From the NCBI GenBank assembly GCA_016713135.1, contig JADJPR010000005.1, positions 29,407 through 93,406 on the forward strand: a stretch of DNA of 64,000 nt, given 5' to 3'. Each line of letters starts with the position of its first letter. The stretch's first letter is position 1. This DNA comes from Rhodanobacteraceae bacterium (GTDB lineage Bacteria > Pseudomonadota > Gammaproteobacteria > Xanthomonadales > SZUA-5). Below the pieces are notes generated by a model, which was not told where the DNA came from, did not search any database, and saw only the letters and a list, made by a program, of their open reading frames with translations. Made by a program: the position numbers and the translations under genes. Shown piece by piece: positions 52,821 to 61,261 of this stretch.

Positions 52821-53804
52821 TCAGCCCAACCACATCACGTACTCCTTTGGAAAATACTCGGTTCCCATTTCCAGTGCGGGCGAGCGCGCATGCAAGCATT
52901 CGATAGCAGCGTTTGGCACTGGAGGTGCGATCGGGTTCTGATGAAACGACTTCCATGGAAAATTCTCTGGGTAACCGTAATCGAATGGCCCCCTTAGTCC
53001 GTCTCCGACTGGCTCATCTCTACATGCTCGGAAGAGCTGATGCAGATGACGGACAACGACGACACCTCCGACCGATGGAAAGGTCACGGGAATACCGTCA
53101 TTTCCTGTGAAGTACGAGTTATCTGTTAGGAGACCGCACTGTGGATGCTCAAGAGCGCTAATCGGTTCGTACACGAAGTCGTCCCAACAAATGACAAGGA
53201 TTCCAGTAAAGCTCGTTATCGATGATGCAAACGGGCGAAACTTCTCTTCCGCGCTCTTGAGGAAGTCCTTGATCGGATTATCCCTGGGAGGTGTGTACAG
53301 TTGCGTCCCACCAACTATCCTCGGAAGTACAGCGGCGTCGACATACCTTGAAGCAATTTGAATTGGATTGGTGCGCCTTGCCTCTTGATGTGAAAACAAG
53401 CAAGGCGTCTTGACTTCGTAGGCATACGTACTGCCGTTAAGCCTCACCGCGATTTCTGGATTTTTTCGAGAGCCTTGTGCCGTAGGTTCACTCTCAAAAC
53501 TAGTGCCGGCTGGCCATGGCCACCTTGCAATCTGCGCAACGACGTATAGTTCAGCGAGAATCGTGAGCAGTTGTTCCCAGTCAGGGAGATGCTTCTCGCG
53601 CCCCCCAAGCGAGGCTATGCGCCGAACAACCTCGTTTGCGTACCCGGGCATGCGAGCCTCGCATTCAAGGGCAGCATCCATGAACCCCCCGGCCAGCGGA
53701 TGGCCTACACCATAGAGTTCATGAGAGAAGTGATATCGGAACCAATGCCACGACGTGAAGATCTCGGAGCCCAATATGGCCGCAGCTAGTTCGCTCCTAG
53801 TCAT
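52821..53804 (-). CDS. Cassette protein with PD-(D/E)xK-like motif
   Basis: Product of 327 aa from ATG 53804 (GAGGA upstream); the longer frame reads back through an attC and is rejected. A possible nuclease motif stands mid-protein: NPEIAVRLNGSTYAYEVKTP, that is an acidic residue, a hydrophobic strand and E-V-K, as in PD-(D/E)xK enzymes. It continues YVDAAVLPRIVGG and has a hydrophobic strand GILVICWDDFVYEP. N-terminal half is helical. AT-richer than the chromosome. Family unknown; the nuclease idea is inference. Confidence 0.65.
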   Translation of the reverse strand: MTRSELAAAILGSEIFTSWHWFRYHFSHELYGVGHPLAGGFMDAALECEARMPGYANEVVRRIASLGGREKHLPDWEQLLTILAELYVVAQIARWPWPAGTSFESEPTAQGSRKNPEIAVRLNGSTYAYEVKTPCLFSHQEARRTNPIQIASRYVDAAVLPRIVGGTQLYTPPRDNPIKDFLKSAEEKFRPFASSITSFTGILVICWDDFVYEPISALEHPQCGLLTDNSYFTGNDGIPVTFPSVGGVVVVRHLHQLFRACRDEPVGDGLRGPFDYGYPENFPWKSFHQNPIAPPVPNAAIECLHARSPALEMGTEYFPKEYVMWLG

Positions 53805-53824
53805 GCGACATTCCTCATTCTGAT

Positions 53825-53910
53825 GCCCAACGCCGCAATAGCCCGCGCCGGCCGCAAGGCCCGGTTTGAACGAAGAACCTGTTCCGGCGTCGGGTTGATT
53901 GAATCTAAGC
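53825..53910 (-). other. attC site of the DUF4238 cassette, partly decayed
   Basis: Minus strand: ATTCAATCAACCCGACGCCG, internal GAACAGGTTCTTCGTT, and GCGCGGGCTATTGCGGCGTT ending GGGC. R' core GTTGGGC fits; R'' (GCTTAGA) is decayed. It begins right after the stop of the DUF4238 gene. Confidence 0.75.
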
Positions 53911-54738
53911 TCATTTTTCATCCCCTCCACGATTCCCGCACTTGCGCGCGGCCTCTGGTGTAGAAGCGATGACAAAGCGCAACGCTTGTTGCTCCATAAA
54001 GTATCCAACCACTTCAGGAAATCCTTGTGGACAACTTGCCACGTAGCTCTCAGGTTGAACACCCGCGCCATAGGTACACAAGACGTGTTTCGGACTCAGG
54101 GGAAAAATCAACTCACTTCCCCGACGAACTGGCGACTTCAAGGTGAATACAACCGGCATATCACTCGTCAAGAATACGGGCTCATCCGCACGAACTACGA
54201 ACCAGGGTTTTGCCTGTAGGTGGTTCGCAATCGACTGCGTTTTCTTAATGATTGTGTGGACAAAGAAGCGGCCAGCATGTGTTGGATCTGGGAAATTCGC
54301 ACGGCGACTCGCCAGAGATTCCCTTGACGGTGGTCCATATAGCTTGTCTCTCAATTCCATGGCATGATCGATCGTCCGATAAAGCCAAACGTTCCGCAGG
54401 TGAAAAATTGCGATGAATTTTGCGACGAAAGGGGCGCACCGTTTCATCCTCAAGCCCAGCGTGCCCTCCAATAACGGGTGCCACACCACTCCCGCACCTT
54501 GTTCCAGCAGTCCGAGGTATTGCTCAAGTGACCAATCCCGAGCGCCGGCATTGTCCTCTGGCGAATAGAGGTATCTCTGGCCGCAGATGTCTTTCACGCC
54601 AACAGGATTTTCCAGCAAAGAGTTCTTCTGTTTGTTCCAAACTCGAACGTTAGGGTATCTAGAACTAGATGTCTCCGGCGTCGCGAAGTAACGCAGATAA
54701 AACTGAGGAACCCAGTGCTGGTTCTTCGCACCACCCAC
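53911..54738 (-). CDS. DUF4238 family protein
   Basis: Product of 275 aa. The start KNQHWVPQFYLRYFA and the later FLTSDMPVVF are the hallmarks of DUF4238, a family often found on mobile elements and near defence genes. Middle part: RYLYSPEDNAGARDWSLEQYL and a helical KFIAIFHLRNVWLYRTI. No catalytic site is established. It is a cassette gene, minus strand, ending at its own attC. Confidence 0.85.
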   Translation of the reverse strand: MGGAKNQHWVPQFYLRYFATPETSSSRYPNVRVWNKQKNSLLENPVGVKDICGQRYLYSPEDNAGARDWSLEQYLGLLEQGAGVVWHPLLEGTLGLRMKRCAPFVAKFIAIFHLRNVWLYRTIDHAMELRDKLYGPPSRESLASRRANFPDPTHAGRFFVHTIIKKTQSIANHLQAKPWFVVRADEPVFLTSDMPVVFTLKSPVRRGSELIFPLSPKHVLCTYGAGVQPESYVASCPQGFPEVVGYFMEQQALRFVIASTPEAARKCGNRGGDEK

Positions 54739-54781
54739 GTTCGGACTCCTATTCAGTCGTGCGGCAAGGGGCGGCTATGAC

Positions 54782-54984
54782 GGCTAACGACAACTATGCG
54801 CACATTGAACGACGATTTTCGGCAAAGCTACTTCCATGTGCCTGATTTTCCTCATCGAGCATGCCACAGTTCGCTGGATATCGAATATCGAGAGCATCTT
54901 GAGGCGATATGGGTTGTTTGCCGCCCCCCTGATGATGCATTCCATATCACCTCGCTTCGGGTCAGCGTCCTTGCCTAAGGGGTT
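54782..54984 (-). other. attC remnant and non-coding spacer
   Basis: Only an R'-like core is seen (GTTAGCC on the minus strand, 54782-54788); no matching R'' could be found before the next gene, so the site that should end the three-gene cassette is decayed or of an unusual type. The rest of the 200 bases holds no convincing gene. Confidence 0.4.
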
Positions 54985-55332
54985 TCATTTTGCGAACCAC
55001 CGATGCTTAGAACCATCCCAGCCATAGTATTTGTTTTTGAATGCCTCCATCGCAGCGACATATTGTGAAATTATAAGTGTGACATCGCTCGCTTGTGGCA
55101 CATCATCTTCGCTGAGCAAGTCAAGAAAATCGATCGACTGTTCAGCCGACAACACTCCGCGAATTTTTTCGAGGAGGCGATTCACTATCAAGAGCTTGCT
55201 CTTGCTTACAGCGGAATCAGGCTTCTTCTTCGATAGCTCCTTGAATTCTCCATACATAGCCGCCAAGAGCGGCGCCATTACGTCATGCATTGTAGCTTTC
55301 GCAAGTGTCGTTTCCGGCGAAGTGCTTGTCAT
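54985..55332 (-). CDS. Small protein of a nuclease-linked paralogous pair (B)
   Basis: Product of 115 aa, soluble and helical. It shares a pattern with the next gene upstream: ELSKKKPDSAVSKSKLLIVN, then LSEDDVPQASDVTLIISQY and a C-terminal aromatic end (GWDGSKHRWFAK). The two genes are therefore paralogues. It starts two bases after the stop of its paralogue, so the three genes 55,748-57,133, 55,334-55,738 and this one are one operon. No known family. Confidence 0.7.
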   Translation of the reverse strand: MTSTSPETTLAKATMHDVMAPLLAAMYGEFKELSKKKPDSAVSKSKLLIVNRLLEKIRGVLSAEQSIDFLDLLSEDDVPQASDVTLIISQYVAAMEAFKNKYYGWDGSKHRWFAK

Positions 55333-55333
55333 A

Positions 55334-55738
55334 TTAGTCCTTTAGCCGCTTGGGCTGGGAAGTTCTAACCAAAGTAAAGCCCTCTTTATCGACAGACTCG
55401 CCCTTCTTCCCCTTCACTTTCCAGAACCATGTGCCGTTGCGCTGGATCACATTGTCGCCTCGTAATTTCTCTAGACACTGTAGGTATTGAGATACAATAA
55501 AGACAACATCGCTGTTCAATGGAATGTCATCTTCCGCGAACTGGTCGAAGTCGCTGAATGGTCGATATTTAGCACCCAGCATCACATTGCATTCTGCCAC
55601 GTGTTGATTGATGAATTTCAGTTTGAACTTATTTACCGCGTCGGCCGGATTTTTCTTTGAAAGCAGCGACATCTCCTCATAAATGCCGGTCAATTGACCC
55701 GCGAGCTTTTCGAAACGATCGACATCTTCTGTATTCAT
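55334..55738 (-). CDS. Small protein of a nuclease-linked paralogous pair (A)
   Basis: Product of 134 aa. Shared signature with the downstream paralogue: MSLLSKKNPADAVNKFKLKFIN, FAEDDIPLNSDVVFIVSQYL, and a W/K-rich end (GTWFWKVKGKKGE). It lies nine bases after the nuclease-like gene. A regulator, inhibitor or complex partner of the nuclease is possible, but nothing in the sequence proves it. Confidence 0.7.
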   Translation of the reverse strand: MNTEDVDRFEKLAGQLTGIYEEMSLLSKKNPADAVNKFKLKFINQHVAECNVMLGAKYRPFSDFDQFAEDDIPLNSDVVFIVSQYLQCLEKLRGDNVIQRNGTWFWKVKGKKGESVDKEGFTLVRTSQPKRLKD

Positions 55739-55747
55739 TCATCACCT

Positions 55748-57133
55748 CTATGAAGGACAACTGCGGCGAAACTCTATGTACTTCTTCTTTAGCACCTCTA
55801 CTGGCGTCCTTTGCTTGCTCTCGTAGACGTCCACCATGAGTTGCAGGTCGCTGTCTGTGAGTGCGACGATGCATTTTCGCTGTCCCGACCAAAGGTCAAT
55901 AGTATTTGAGTACATGGCCTTCGGCAGCTCGTTTCTAGTGATGAAAGCACCAAACTTGCCAATTCCGGTCTCTAGGTATCGATTTAGTTGGTTTATGTGG
56001 TCTCTGTCGATACGTGCTACGTTTTTCATCTCGAAAACCAACTGGCGATTTCCGTATTCGGTAAATATTTCGTCCAGGAAATCTACACTTCGATTGTTGT
56101 AGAAGATTAGATCCCGAACGAGCCTGCCAGATTCTGTTCGGCTTTGAGCCTGTGCAAAGTCCAAATGCGGATAAAGAAGCGTTGCAAGAAGATCCGTACA
56201 GAGCGCTTCGTATTGTGAATCAGCGCTATCGTCTTTCCCTGACTTGAGTCTTTGAACTTCTTTCAGCTTGCGGCGTGCCGAAATTACGGGTATCTGACTG
56301 AACAGCGGGTCATTCTTGCAGTCAGCGGCCGCCTTGTCCTTGAGGGCTATGTAACGCTCCACAGCTCCGTAGTTATCCCGGTTGTATTTGAGAACCCTGA
56401 CTCTATCTATTGGCTCGTCCGGATTAAATATTTCATCACGCGGGCAGGCAGTCTTGAAATAGTCATCAAAGTTAATCCACGGCGTGAATCGCAACCAACG
56501 CTTCGGAGTGAAAATCAATGGCTCACCATCGACGGGACTAACCGGAAGCCGAACCTTCTCGGAGTGATCAAAATCGTTCTTGCGATAGTTATAGATCGCC
56601 GACATGGAAACGGTTTGGAGGGGGATCCCAAGCGTTTCACACTGCTCTATTGTGTAGTCGATGAGAAATGATTTTAGATAATTGCACGAAATGTCACTAA
56701 TTCGATCCTTGGAGATTCCTGCCACGTAAAGCTGAATCACCTCAAAATGCGTGAATCCAAACTGACTATATTCGGAGATGTCTTTGAAGAGTCGCAGCAC
56801 ATCAGCGGCTTGCTCTGGGCTTATTCGATTTCCTCTTCGTGATTTTGACAGTCCGAGGCCGACTTCGCGGCACTCCGAGAGCCCAACGAGCATAGAGCGA
56901 GCTCTATCCTCCGCCCCCTTCTTGACGAGGTAGTTGAGATTGTTGAATGAGTTAGTTAACGATGTGTGCAGTGCTTGATCCTGTTGCGCCGGAGACTTCC
57001 AGAGCAGGAACGGATCTAGGTATAGCGGAATATCTTCATTTAAGAACTGAATCGCAAAATCCAGTTCTGCTTGACTCTTGTGAACACCGAAGTGATCCGT
57101 CAATCTGGGGCGAATGAGCATCTGGGTGGCCAA
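55748..57133 (-). CDS. PD-(D/E)xK-like nuclease candidate of a three-gene cassette
   Basis: Product of 461 aa. N-terminal 300 residues are not recognised (LDFAIQFLNEDIPLYLDPFL; GLSECREVGLGLSKSRRGN). The C-terminal part has a restriction-endonuclease-like pattern: an acidic residue in VRDLIFYNNRSVDFLDEIF, then RQLVFEMKNV giving E-x-K, and DHINQLNRYL. This is the usual order D, ExK, Q. It is the first gene after the attC at 57,208 and heads an operon with two small paralogous proteins, suggestive of a toxin- or defence-like system. AT-richer than the chromosome. Confidence 0.7.
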   Translation of the reverse strand: MATQMLIRPRLTDHFGVHKSQAELDFAIQFLNEDIPLYLDPFLLWKSPAQQDQALHTSLTNSFNNLNYLVKKGAEDRARSMLVGLSECREVGLGLSKSRRGNRISPEQAADVLRLFKDISEYSQFGFTHFEVIQLYVAGISKDRISDISCNYLKSFLIDYTIEQCETLGIPLQTVSMSAIYNYRKNDFDHSEKVRLPVSPVDGEPLIFTPKRWLRFTPWINFDDYFKTACPRDEIFNPDEPIDRVRVLKYNRDNYGAVERYIALKDKAAADCKNDPLFSQIPVISARRKLKEVQRLKSGKDDSADSQYEALCTDLLATLLYPHLDFAQAQSRTESGRLVRDLIFYNNRSVDFLDEIFTEYGNRQLVFEMKNVARIDRDHINQLNRYLETGIGKFGAFITRNELPKAMYSNTIDLWSGQRKCIVALTDSDLQLMVDVYESKQRTPVEVLKKKYIEFRRSCPS

Positions 57134-57207
57134 CGTTTTGAAAATTCAAGAGTGTATTTTCAGCTTCGGCTCAACGGACCAGAGTCAGCGGACGAGGCAA
57201 CCGTGAC

Positions 57208-57295
57208 GCCTAACGCCGCAATAAGCCGCGCCGGCGACACTGTCCGATTTGTGCCAGGAGCCTGTTCCGGCGTCGGCTTGATTGCACAGTTAGCC
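57208..57295 (-). other. attC site of the NYN-LOTUS cassette
   Basis: Minus strand: GGCTAACTGTGCAATCAAGC, core GACGCCGGAACAGGCT, and GGCGCGGCTTATTGCGGCGT ending TAGGC. Good R'' and R' cores, 88 bases. As in aadA-type sites, the extra unpaired base lies in the left arm of the minus strand, which sets the orientation. Confidence 0.9.
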
Positions 57296-58006
57296 ATTTT
57301 TGCGACGGACGAATATATGTACGTTTGGCGAGCCATCACCCATCGGAACTGATTTTGTTTCCAAATATGGCTGAGCCCGCACGAGTTCCCCAAGCTTTTG
57401 ATATCCATAATTTCGGGAGTCAAACGACGGATTAGCCTTCATGATCAATCCGCCGACTGCAGATAGCGCAGCCCATCTGTCATCTCGTGCGGCTGCGTCA
57501 ATCGCCGCAGTCAATGCAGGTTGAAGCTGTTCATCTGAAGCCACGGTTGCTGGTTCAGCGCCCTTACTGATTGGACGGAGAATTTCCGTAAACACAAATT
57601 TATCACAGGCTGCGACGAATGGACGTGGCGTCTTCTTTTCTCCAAAACCGTACACAGCGCGACCTGATTCACGAATTCGCGTGGCAAGCCTCGTAAAATC
57701 ACTGTCCGAGGAAACCAAACAGAACCCATCTACAGAGCCGCCATGAAGTAGGTCCATTGCATCGATTATCAAGGCAGAGTCCGTTGCGTTCTTCCCAACA
57801 GTAAAGCGAAACTGCTGAACAGGTTGTATTGCGTGATTATGCAACGACTCCTTCCATCCCACGAGATTTTGAGTCGTCCAGTCACCGTATGCACGCCTTA
57901 CTGTTGCATTTCCATACTTTGATATCTCCGCCAGCAACTCGACTAAGACACTGGCCTGTGCGTTGTCTGCATCAATCAAAACCGCAAGCTTGTCTGGGGT
58001 ATTCAC
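57290..58006 (-). CDS. NYN domain protein with C-terminal OST-HTH/LOTUS domain
   Basis: Product of 238 aa. NYN (PIN-like RNase) acidic residues: LAVLIDADNAQ, ATDSALIIDAMDLL and CLVSSDSDFTRLATRIRESG. The C-terminal 70 residues (ALTAAIDAAARDDRWAALSA; NYGYQKLGELVRAQPYLE) fit an OST-HTH/LOTUS domain, an RNA-binding module. Together these suggest an RNA-cleaving or RNA-handling protein. The stop codon lies inside the attC core, and the start is just after the next attC. Typical single-gene cassette. Confidence 0.88.
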   Translation of the reverse strand: MNTPDKLAVLIDADNAQASVLVELLAEISKYGNATVRRAYGDWTTQNLVGWKESLHNHAIQPVQQFRFTVGKNATDSALIIDAMDLLHGGSVDGFCLVSSDSDFTRLATRIRESGRAVYGFGEKKTPRPFVAACDKFVFTEILRPISKGAEPATVASDEQLQPALTAAIDAAARDDRWAALSAVGGLIMKANPSFDSRNYGYQKLGELVRAQPYLETKSVPMGDGSPNVHIFVRRKNG

Positions 58007-58026
58007 CCAACTACTCCTCCATAAAT

Positions 58027-58113
58027 GGCTAACGCCGTGTTAAGCCGCGCCGGCCGCGCAGCCAGGTTGTGCGAAGAGCCTGTTCCGGCGTCGGCTTGAA
58101 CACATAGTTGGAC
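58027..58113 (-). other. attC site of cassette A
   Basis: Minus strand begins GTCCAACTATGTGTTCAAGC and ends GGCTTAACACGGCGTTAGCC. 87 bases with AAGAGCCTGTTCCGGCGTCG-type interior on the plus strand. Cores GTCCAAC and GTTAGCC. Confidence 0.9.
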
Positions 58114-58477
58114 GTCAGGTTTCTTGCCATTATGCCTAGCCTCCAATTTCCTTGAGCTGCACGCTGTTGGATCTTCCCCGCCTCATGCTACTTGCGCAAG
58201 TGACCACCGAACCAGGTTCCCCGCTTCGAGGACGCCACGTAAGATGCCTTTCCCGTTCTATTTCGCACCTATGGATCAAGCGCATAACAAGGATGGCGCC
58301 CCAACAACGACTACCGACCTTCTCCAGAAACAGCCACGAAAGAACCCGCTCAATTGACAAGATACTGGTGCTACTGCGCTTCTTCTCCAACCCAAGCGAG
58401 CAAGACTAAACGCTCAGTGCTTTGGCTCTTCACACCACTCCACTCATGCTCTCCCCCGACCCGCCACTGCTTCTGAC
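58114..58477 (-). other. Cassette A, no conserved ORF
   Basis: Lies between two attC sites. It is clearly homologous to cassette B (58,565-58,923) along its whole length, with many substitutions and small indels. A frame of 84 codons (58,136-58,390, minus) exists, but the matching frame in cassette B is stopped early (a TGA after about nine codons), so a protein is not supported. Ends with GCTCTCCCCCGACCCGCCAC on the plus strand. Confidence 0.65.
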
Positions 58478-58564
58478 GTCCAACGCCGTGTTAAGCCGCG
58501 CCGGCCGCACAGCCAGGTTGAACGAAGAGCCTGTTCCGGCGTCGGCTTGAACACATAGTTGGAC
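58478..58564 (-). other. attC site of cassette B
   Basis: Almost identical to the attC at 58,027 (GTCCAAC ... GTTGGAC cores). Directly beside it on the right end of cassette A stands TTCTGACGTCCAAC, the uninterrupted version of the sequence that intron 2 split. Confidence 0.9.
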
Positions 58565-58923
58565 GTCAGGTTCCTTGCCATTGTGCCCGAGCCTCCAATT
58601 TCCATGAGCATCATGCCGTTGATCTTCCCCGCCTCAGACCAATTGTGCAAGTGACAACCGTTCCACGTACCGCACTTCGAGGATGACAAGAATCAAGCCT
58701 TACCCGATTGATTTCACAGCGATGGATCATGGGTATGGCCAAGTTACGCCCCAACAGCAACTACCGCCCCTTCTCCAGAAACACCTGCAACAAAATCCGC
58801 TCAATTCATACGACACTGGTGCTATTGCGCTTCTCCAACCTGAGCCAACAATAGCCAACGCTCAATGCTTTGGCTCTTCACACCACCCCACTCACGCTCT
58901 CCCCCGACCCGCCGCTGCTTCTG
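58565..58923 (-). other. Cassette B, sister of cassette A, cut at its boundary by intron 2
   Basis: Homologue of cassette A, ending in GCCGCTGCTTCTG at 58,911-58,923, after which the intron begins; the missing bases ACGTCCAAC continue at 60,803. A frame of about 80 codons reads through the attC (58,444-58,689), but it is not shared with cassette A. A further reading frame is found in none. Confidence 0.6.
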
Positions 58924-60802
58924 ATCGGGTAGGAGGCGGGATTACTCCCGCCGTCCTCCCACACCACCGTACATGCGGGTCCGCATACGGCGGTTCATGG
59001 TTGACACCGGAGCCGGCGCGTTGTGGCGCGCAGCGACACCAGACCCTGACGATCAAACCAGCCGGTGGGCAGCGCGGCGTTCATGTGCTTGGACCCGCTA
59101 TGCCACCACGGGCCTCGGCTGTTGTACGCCGATCGGTACGCATCTGCCTCCCCTCACTCCCGAATGCATCAGTTCCCGCGCGCGCGTCGGCGCCTGCTTC
59201 CACTGCCGCCATTGCACACACCGCAGTTTGCGCCGAATCCAGCCATCCAAGTCCTGCAAGTCCCGCGTGGTCTCGCTCAGCTTGAAGTACGCCGCCCACC
59301 CGCGCAACCTGGGATTCAGCACTGCCAGCGTGCGCTCCAGCGAGCACCCCCGACCCCGCTTCACGACCTCCCGGACGGTGTCCTTCAGTCGCTCCACGCT
59401 CGCCGGCGCGATGCACAGCTTCGGCTGCCGCTGCGCCGTCACACTGTAACCCAGGAACTTCCGCTCCCACGGACCCGCCACCGCGCTCTTCGCCACATTC
59501 ACCTTCAGGCGAAGCCGCTCCTCCAGAAACCGGGTAACGCTCGCCAGCACTCGCTGCCCTGCCACCTCGGTGCGGACATAGATGTTGCAATCGTCCGCGT
59601 AGCGACAGAACGCATGCCCCCTGCGTTCCAACTCCCGGTCCAGATCCGTCAGCAGGATGTTCGAAAGCAGCGGACTCAGCGGCCCGCCCTGCGGCGTGCC
59701 CTCCGTCCGGGGTGAGACCACCCCATCCGCCATCATCCCCGCCTCCAGGTAGCGACGAATCAACCGCAGGACCCGCTTGTCCGTCACCTTCCGCGCGACG
59801 CGCTCCATCAGCAGATCGTGGTTCACCCGGTCAAAGAACTTCTCAGGTCCAGATCCACCACCACCCGACGTCCCTCGTCCATACCGCTTGGCCGCGAGCA
59901 CCGCCTGGTGCGCGTTCCGCTCCGGACGAAACCCGTAGCTCGACGCAGAGAACGTCGCCTCGAACACCGGCGACAGCACTTGATGCAACGCTTGCTGGAT
60001 CAACCGATCCGTCAGCGTCGGGATGCCGAGTGTCCGTACGCCACCTTGCGGTTTGGCGATGTCCACTCGACGCACGGCCGCCGGGATGTAGCGCCCGGTC
60101 AGCAGCTTGGCCTTGATCGTCGGCCAGTGTTGCTGCAGGTGAGCCTTGAAGTCCGACACCTCGACCCGATCGACGCCGCCAGACCCCTTGTTCTTCATCA
60201 CCCGCTTGTACGCTCGCCAAAGGTTGCCGTGTTCGCACACGGCCTCCATCAGCCCTTCCAACTCCGCTTTCGCCACCCCGTCAGTCGCCGATAACACCTC
60301 GACACGCGATACCCCTCCCTCCGGATTCCGTCCAGCGCTTGGTCGTTCACGCTCCGCCTCACCAGCGGACTTCTGTCGTTCCGATGCCATCGAGTTGCCA
60401 ACCGTCTACTCGCGTTCTTCCATGTTCGGCCCTTCAGCCCATCCCGGCACCTACTACGGCCTCAGCTGACTTCCCCACCGGCCTCCCGCGACCTCTCGAT
60501 AGCGGTAGCTCTCACGAGCACCGGTGGGGATCTCCCCCGGGTATTGCGCGCCCACATTCCCGCTTATGCCTGTCGGATCTACGCCACGGCGTTCCGTGCA
60601 AGTACTGGGCTTCAGCGAAACGTGCCGCCTTACCCCGCCGTGTCGCCTCATATCCGCTTCCTGTTCGTCAGGCCAGCAATTTGCCTCCGGCTTCCTCCAG
60701 ATTCGCAGTCACCCACGACACCCTTGCCATTGGCTAACTCTTCCCCTTGCCGGGTGAGTAGAGGACTTGCACCTCCAAGTTGACGCACCCTGCCGGGCGC
60801 AC
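58924..60802 (-). mobile_element. Group IIC intron 2 inserted at an attC boundary
   Basis: Length 1,879 bases. The 5' end (60802) reads GTGCGCCCGGCAGGGTGCGT, the standard start of bacterial class C introns. Domain V reads GAACCGCCGTATGCGGACCC then GCATGTACGGTGGTGTGG, and the 3' end is CTCCTACCCGAT (58924). The 5' exon ends GCGTTGGACGT and the 3' exon begins CAGAAGCAGCGG. Joining them gives GGACGTCAGAAGCAG, the sequence found intact in the minus strand at cassette A (58,465-58,480), which fixes both splice borders. Confidence 0.93.
59098..60390 (-). pseudogene. ltrA: Intron 2 reverse transcriptase/maturase with compensating frameshifts
   Basis: Open frame of 430 aa. Most class C RT motifs are in place: SSYGFRPERNAHQAVLAAKR, then TPQGGPLSPLLSNILL, YADD in CRYADDCNIYV, LKVNVAKSAVAGPWERKFLGY and the X domain. 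But the segment that should read YVDEGRRVVVDLDLEKFFDRV reads YGRGTSGGGGSGPEKFFDRV. In DNA the right codons are present one frame off, so about two bases are missing after the tyrosine codon and one before the glutamate, which cancels out. The first catalytic Asp (VDLDL) is lost, so the enzyme is expected to be dead unless the indels are sequencing errors. Confidence 0.8.
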
Positions 60803-60804
60803 AC

Positions 60805-60892
60805 GTCCAACGCCGCAATAAGCCGCGCCGGCCGTATTGTCCGGTTTGAACGAAGAGCCACATCCGGCGTCGGCTTGATTGCATAGTTAGAA
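60805..60892 (-). other. attC site beside intron 2
   Basis: Minus strand: TTCTAACTATGCAATCAAGC ... CGCGGCTTATTGCGGCGTTG GAC. 88 bases, complete. The intron starts two bases beyond its R' core. Confidence 0.9.
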
Positions 60893-61261
60893 ATCACCCG
60901 GCTACAGAGCGGAAATATACCTACCGTAAAATCCCCACCTCAAGTTCTCACCTCAAGTTCTCACCTCAAGTTCTCACCTCAAGTTCTCACCTCAAGTTCT
61001 CACCTCCACGTTCTCACCTCAAGTTCTCACCTCAAGTTCCCACCTCAAGTTCCCACCTCAAGTTCCCACCTCAAGTTCCCACCTCAAGTTCCCACCTCAA
61101 GTTCCCACCTCAAGTTCCCACCTCAAGTTCCCACCCCAGCTTCTCACCCCACATTCCAACCTCGATCGCCATTCTGCCACTTACACCAGGACCTCCCACA
61201 TCAAAAACTCCTTCCCAGCCTTCTCACGTTTGACGAGCTCGGCAACGGTAAGACGAGTGAT
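60893..61261 (-). other. Cassette C: ORF-less cassette with minisatellite
   Basis: Lies between two good attC sites. Homologous at both ends to cassette E (62,634-62,960): the entry side reads ATCACTCGTCTTACCGTTGC on the minus strand and CTCGTCAAACGTGAGAAGGC is shared; the exit side reads TACGGTAGGTATATTTCC. A short frame of about 22 codons without ATG opens straight from the attC. No protein gene is credible. Confidence 0.7.
60936..61164. repeat. 13-bp minisatellite, CACCTCAAGTTCT / CACCTCAAGTTCC
   Basis: About 15 tandem units. The first half ends in TTCT, the second half in TTCC, and the last few units are degraded (CCACCCCAGCTTCTCACCCC). No spacers, so not a CRISPR array. Confidence 0.9.

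Noticed and set aside
52821..54071. 416-aa version of the PD-(D/E)xK-like protein
   Set aside because: The first 89 residues translate an attC and part of the next cassette.
58136..58390. 84-aa protein in cassette A
   Set aside because: The frame is stopped early in the homologous cassette B.
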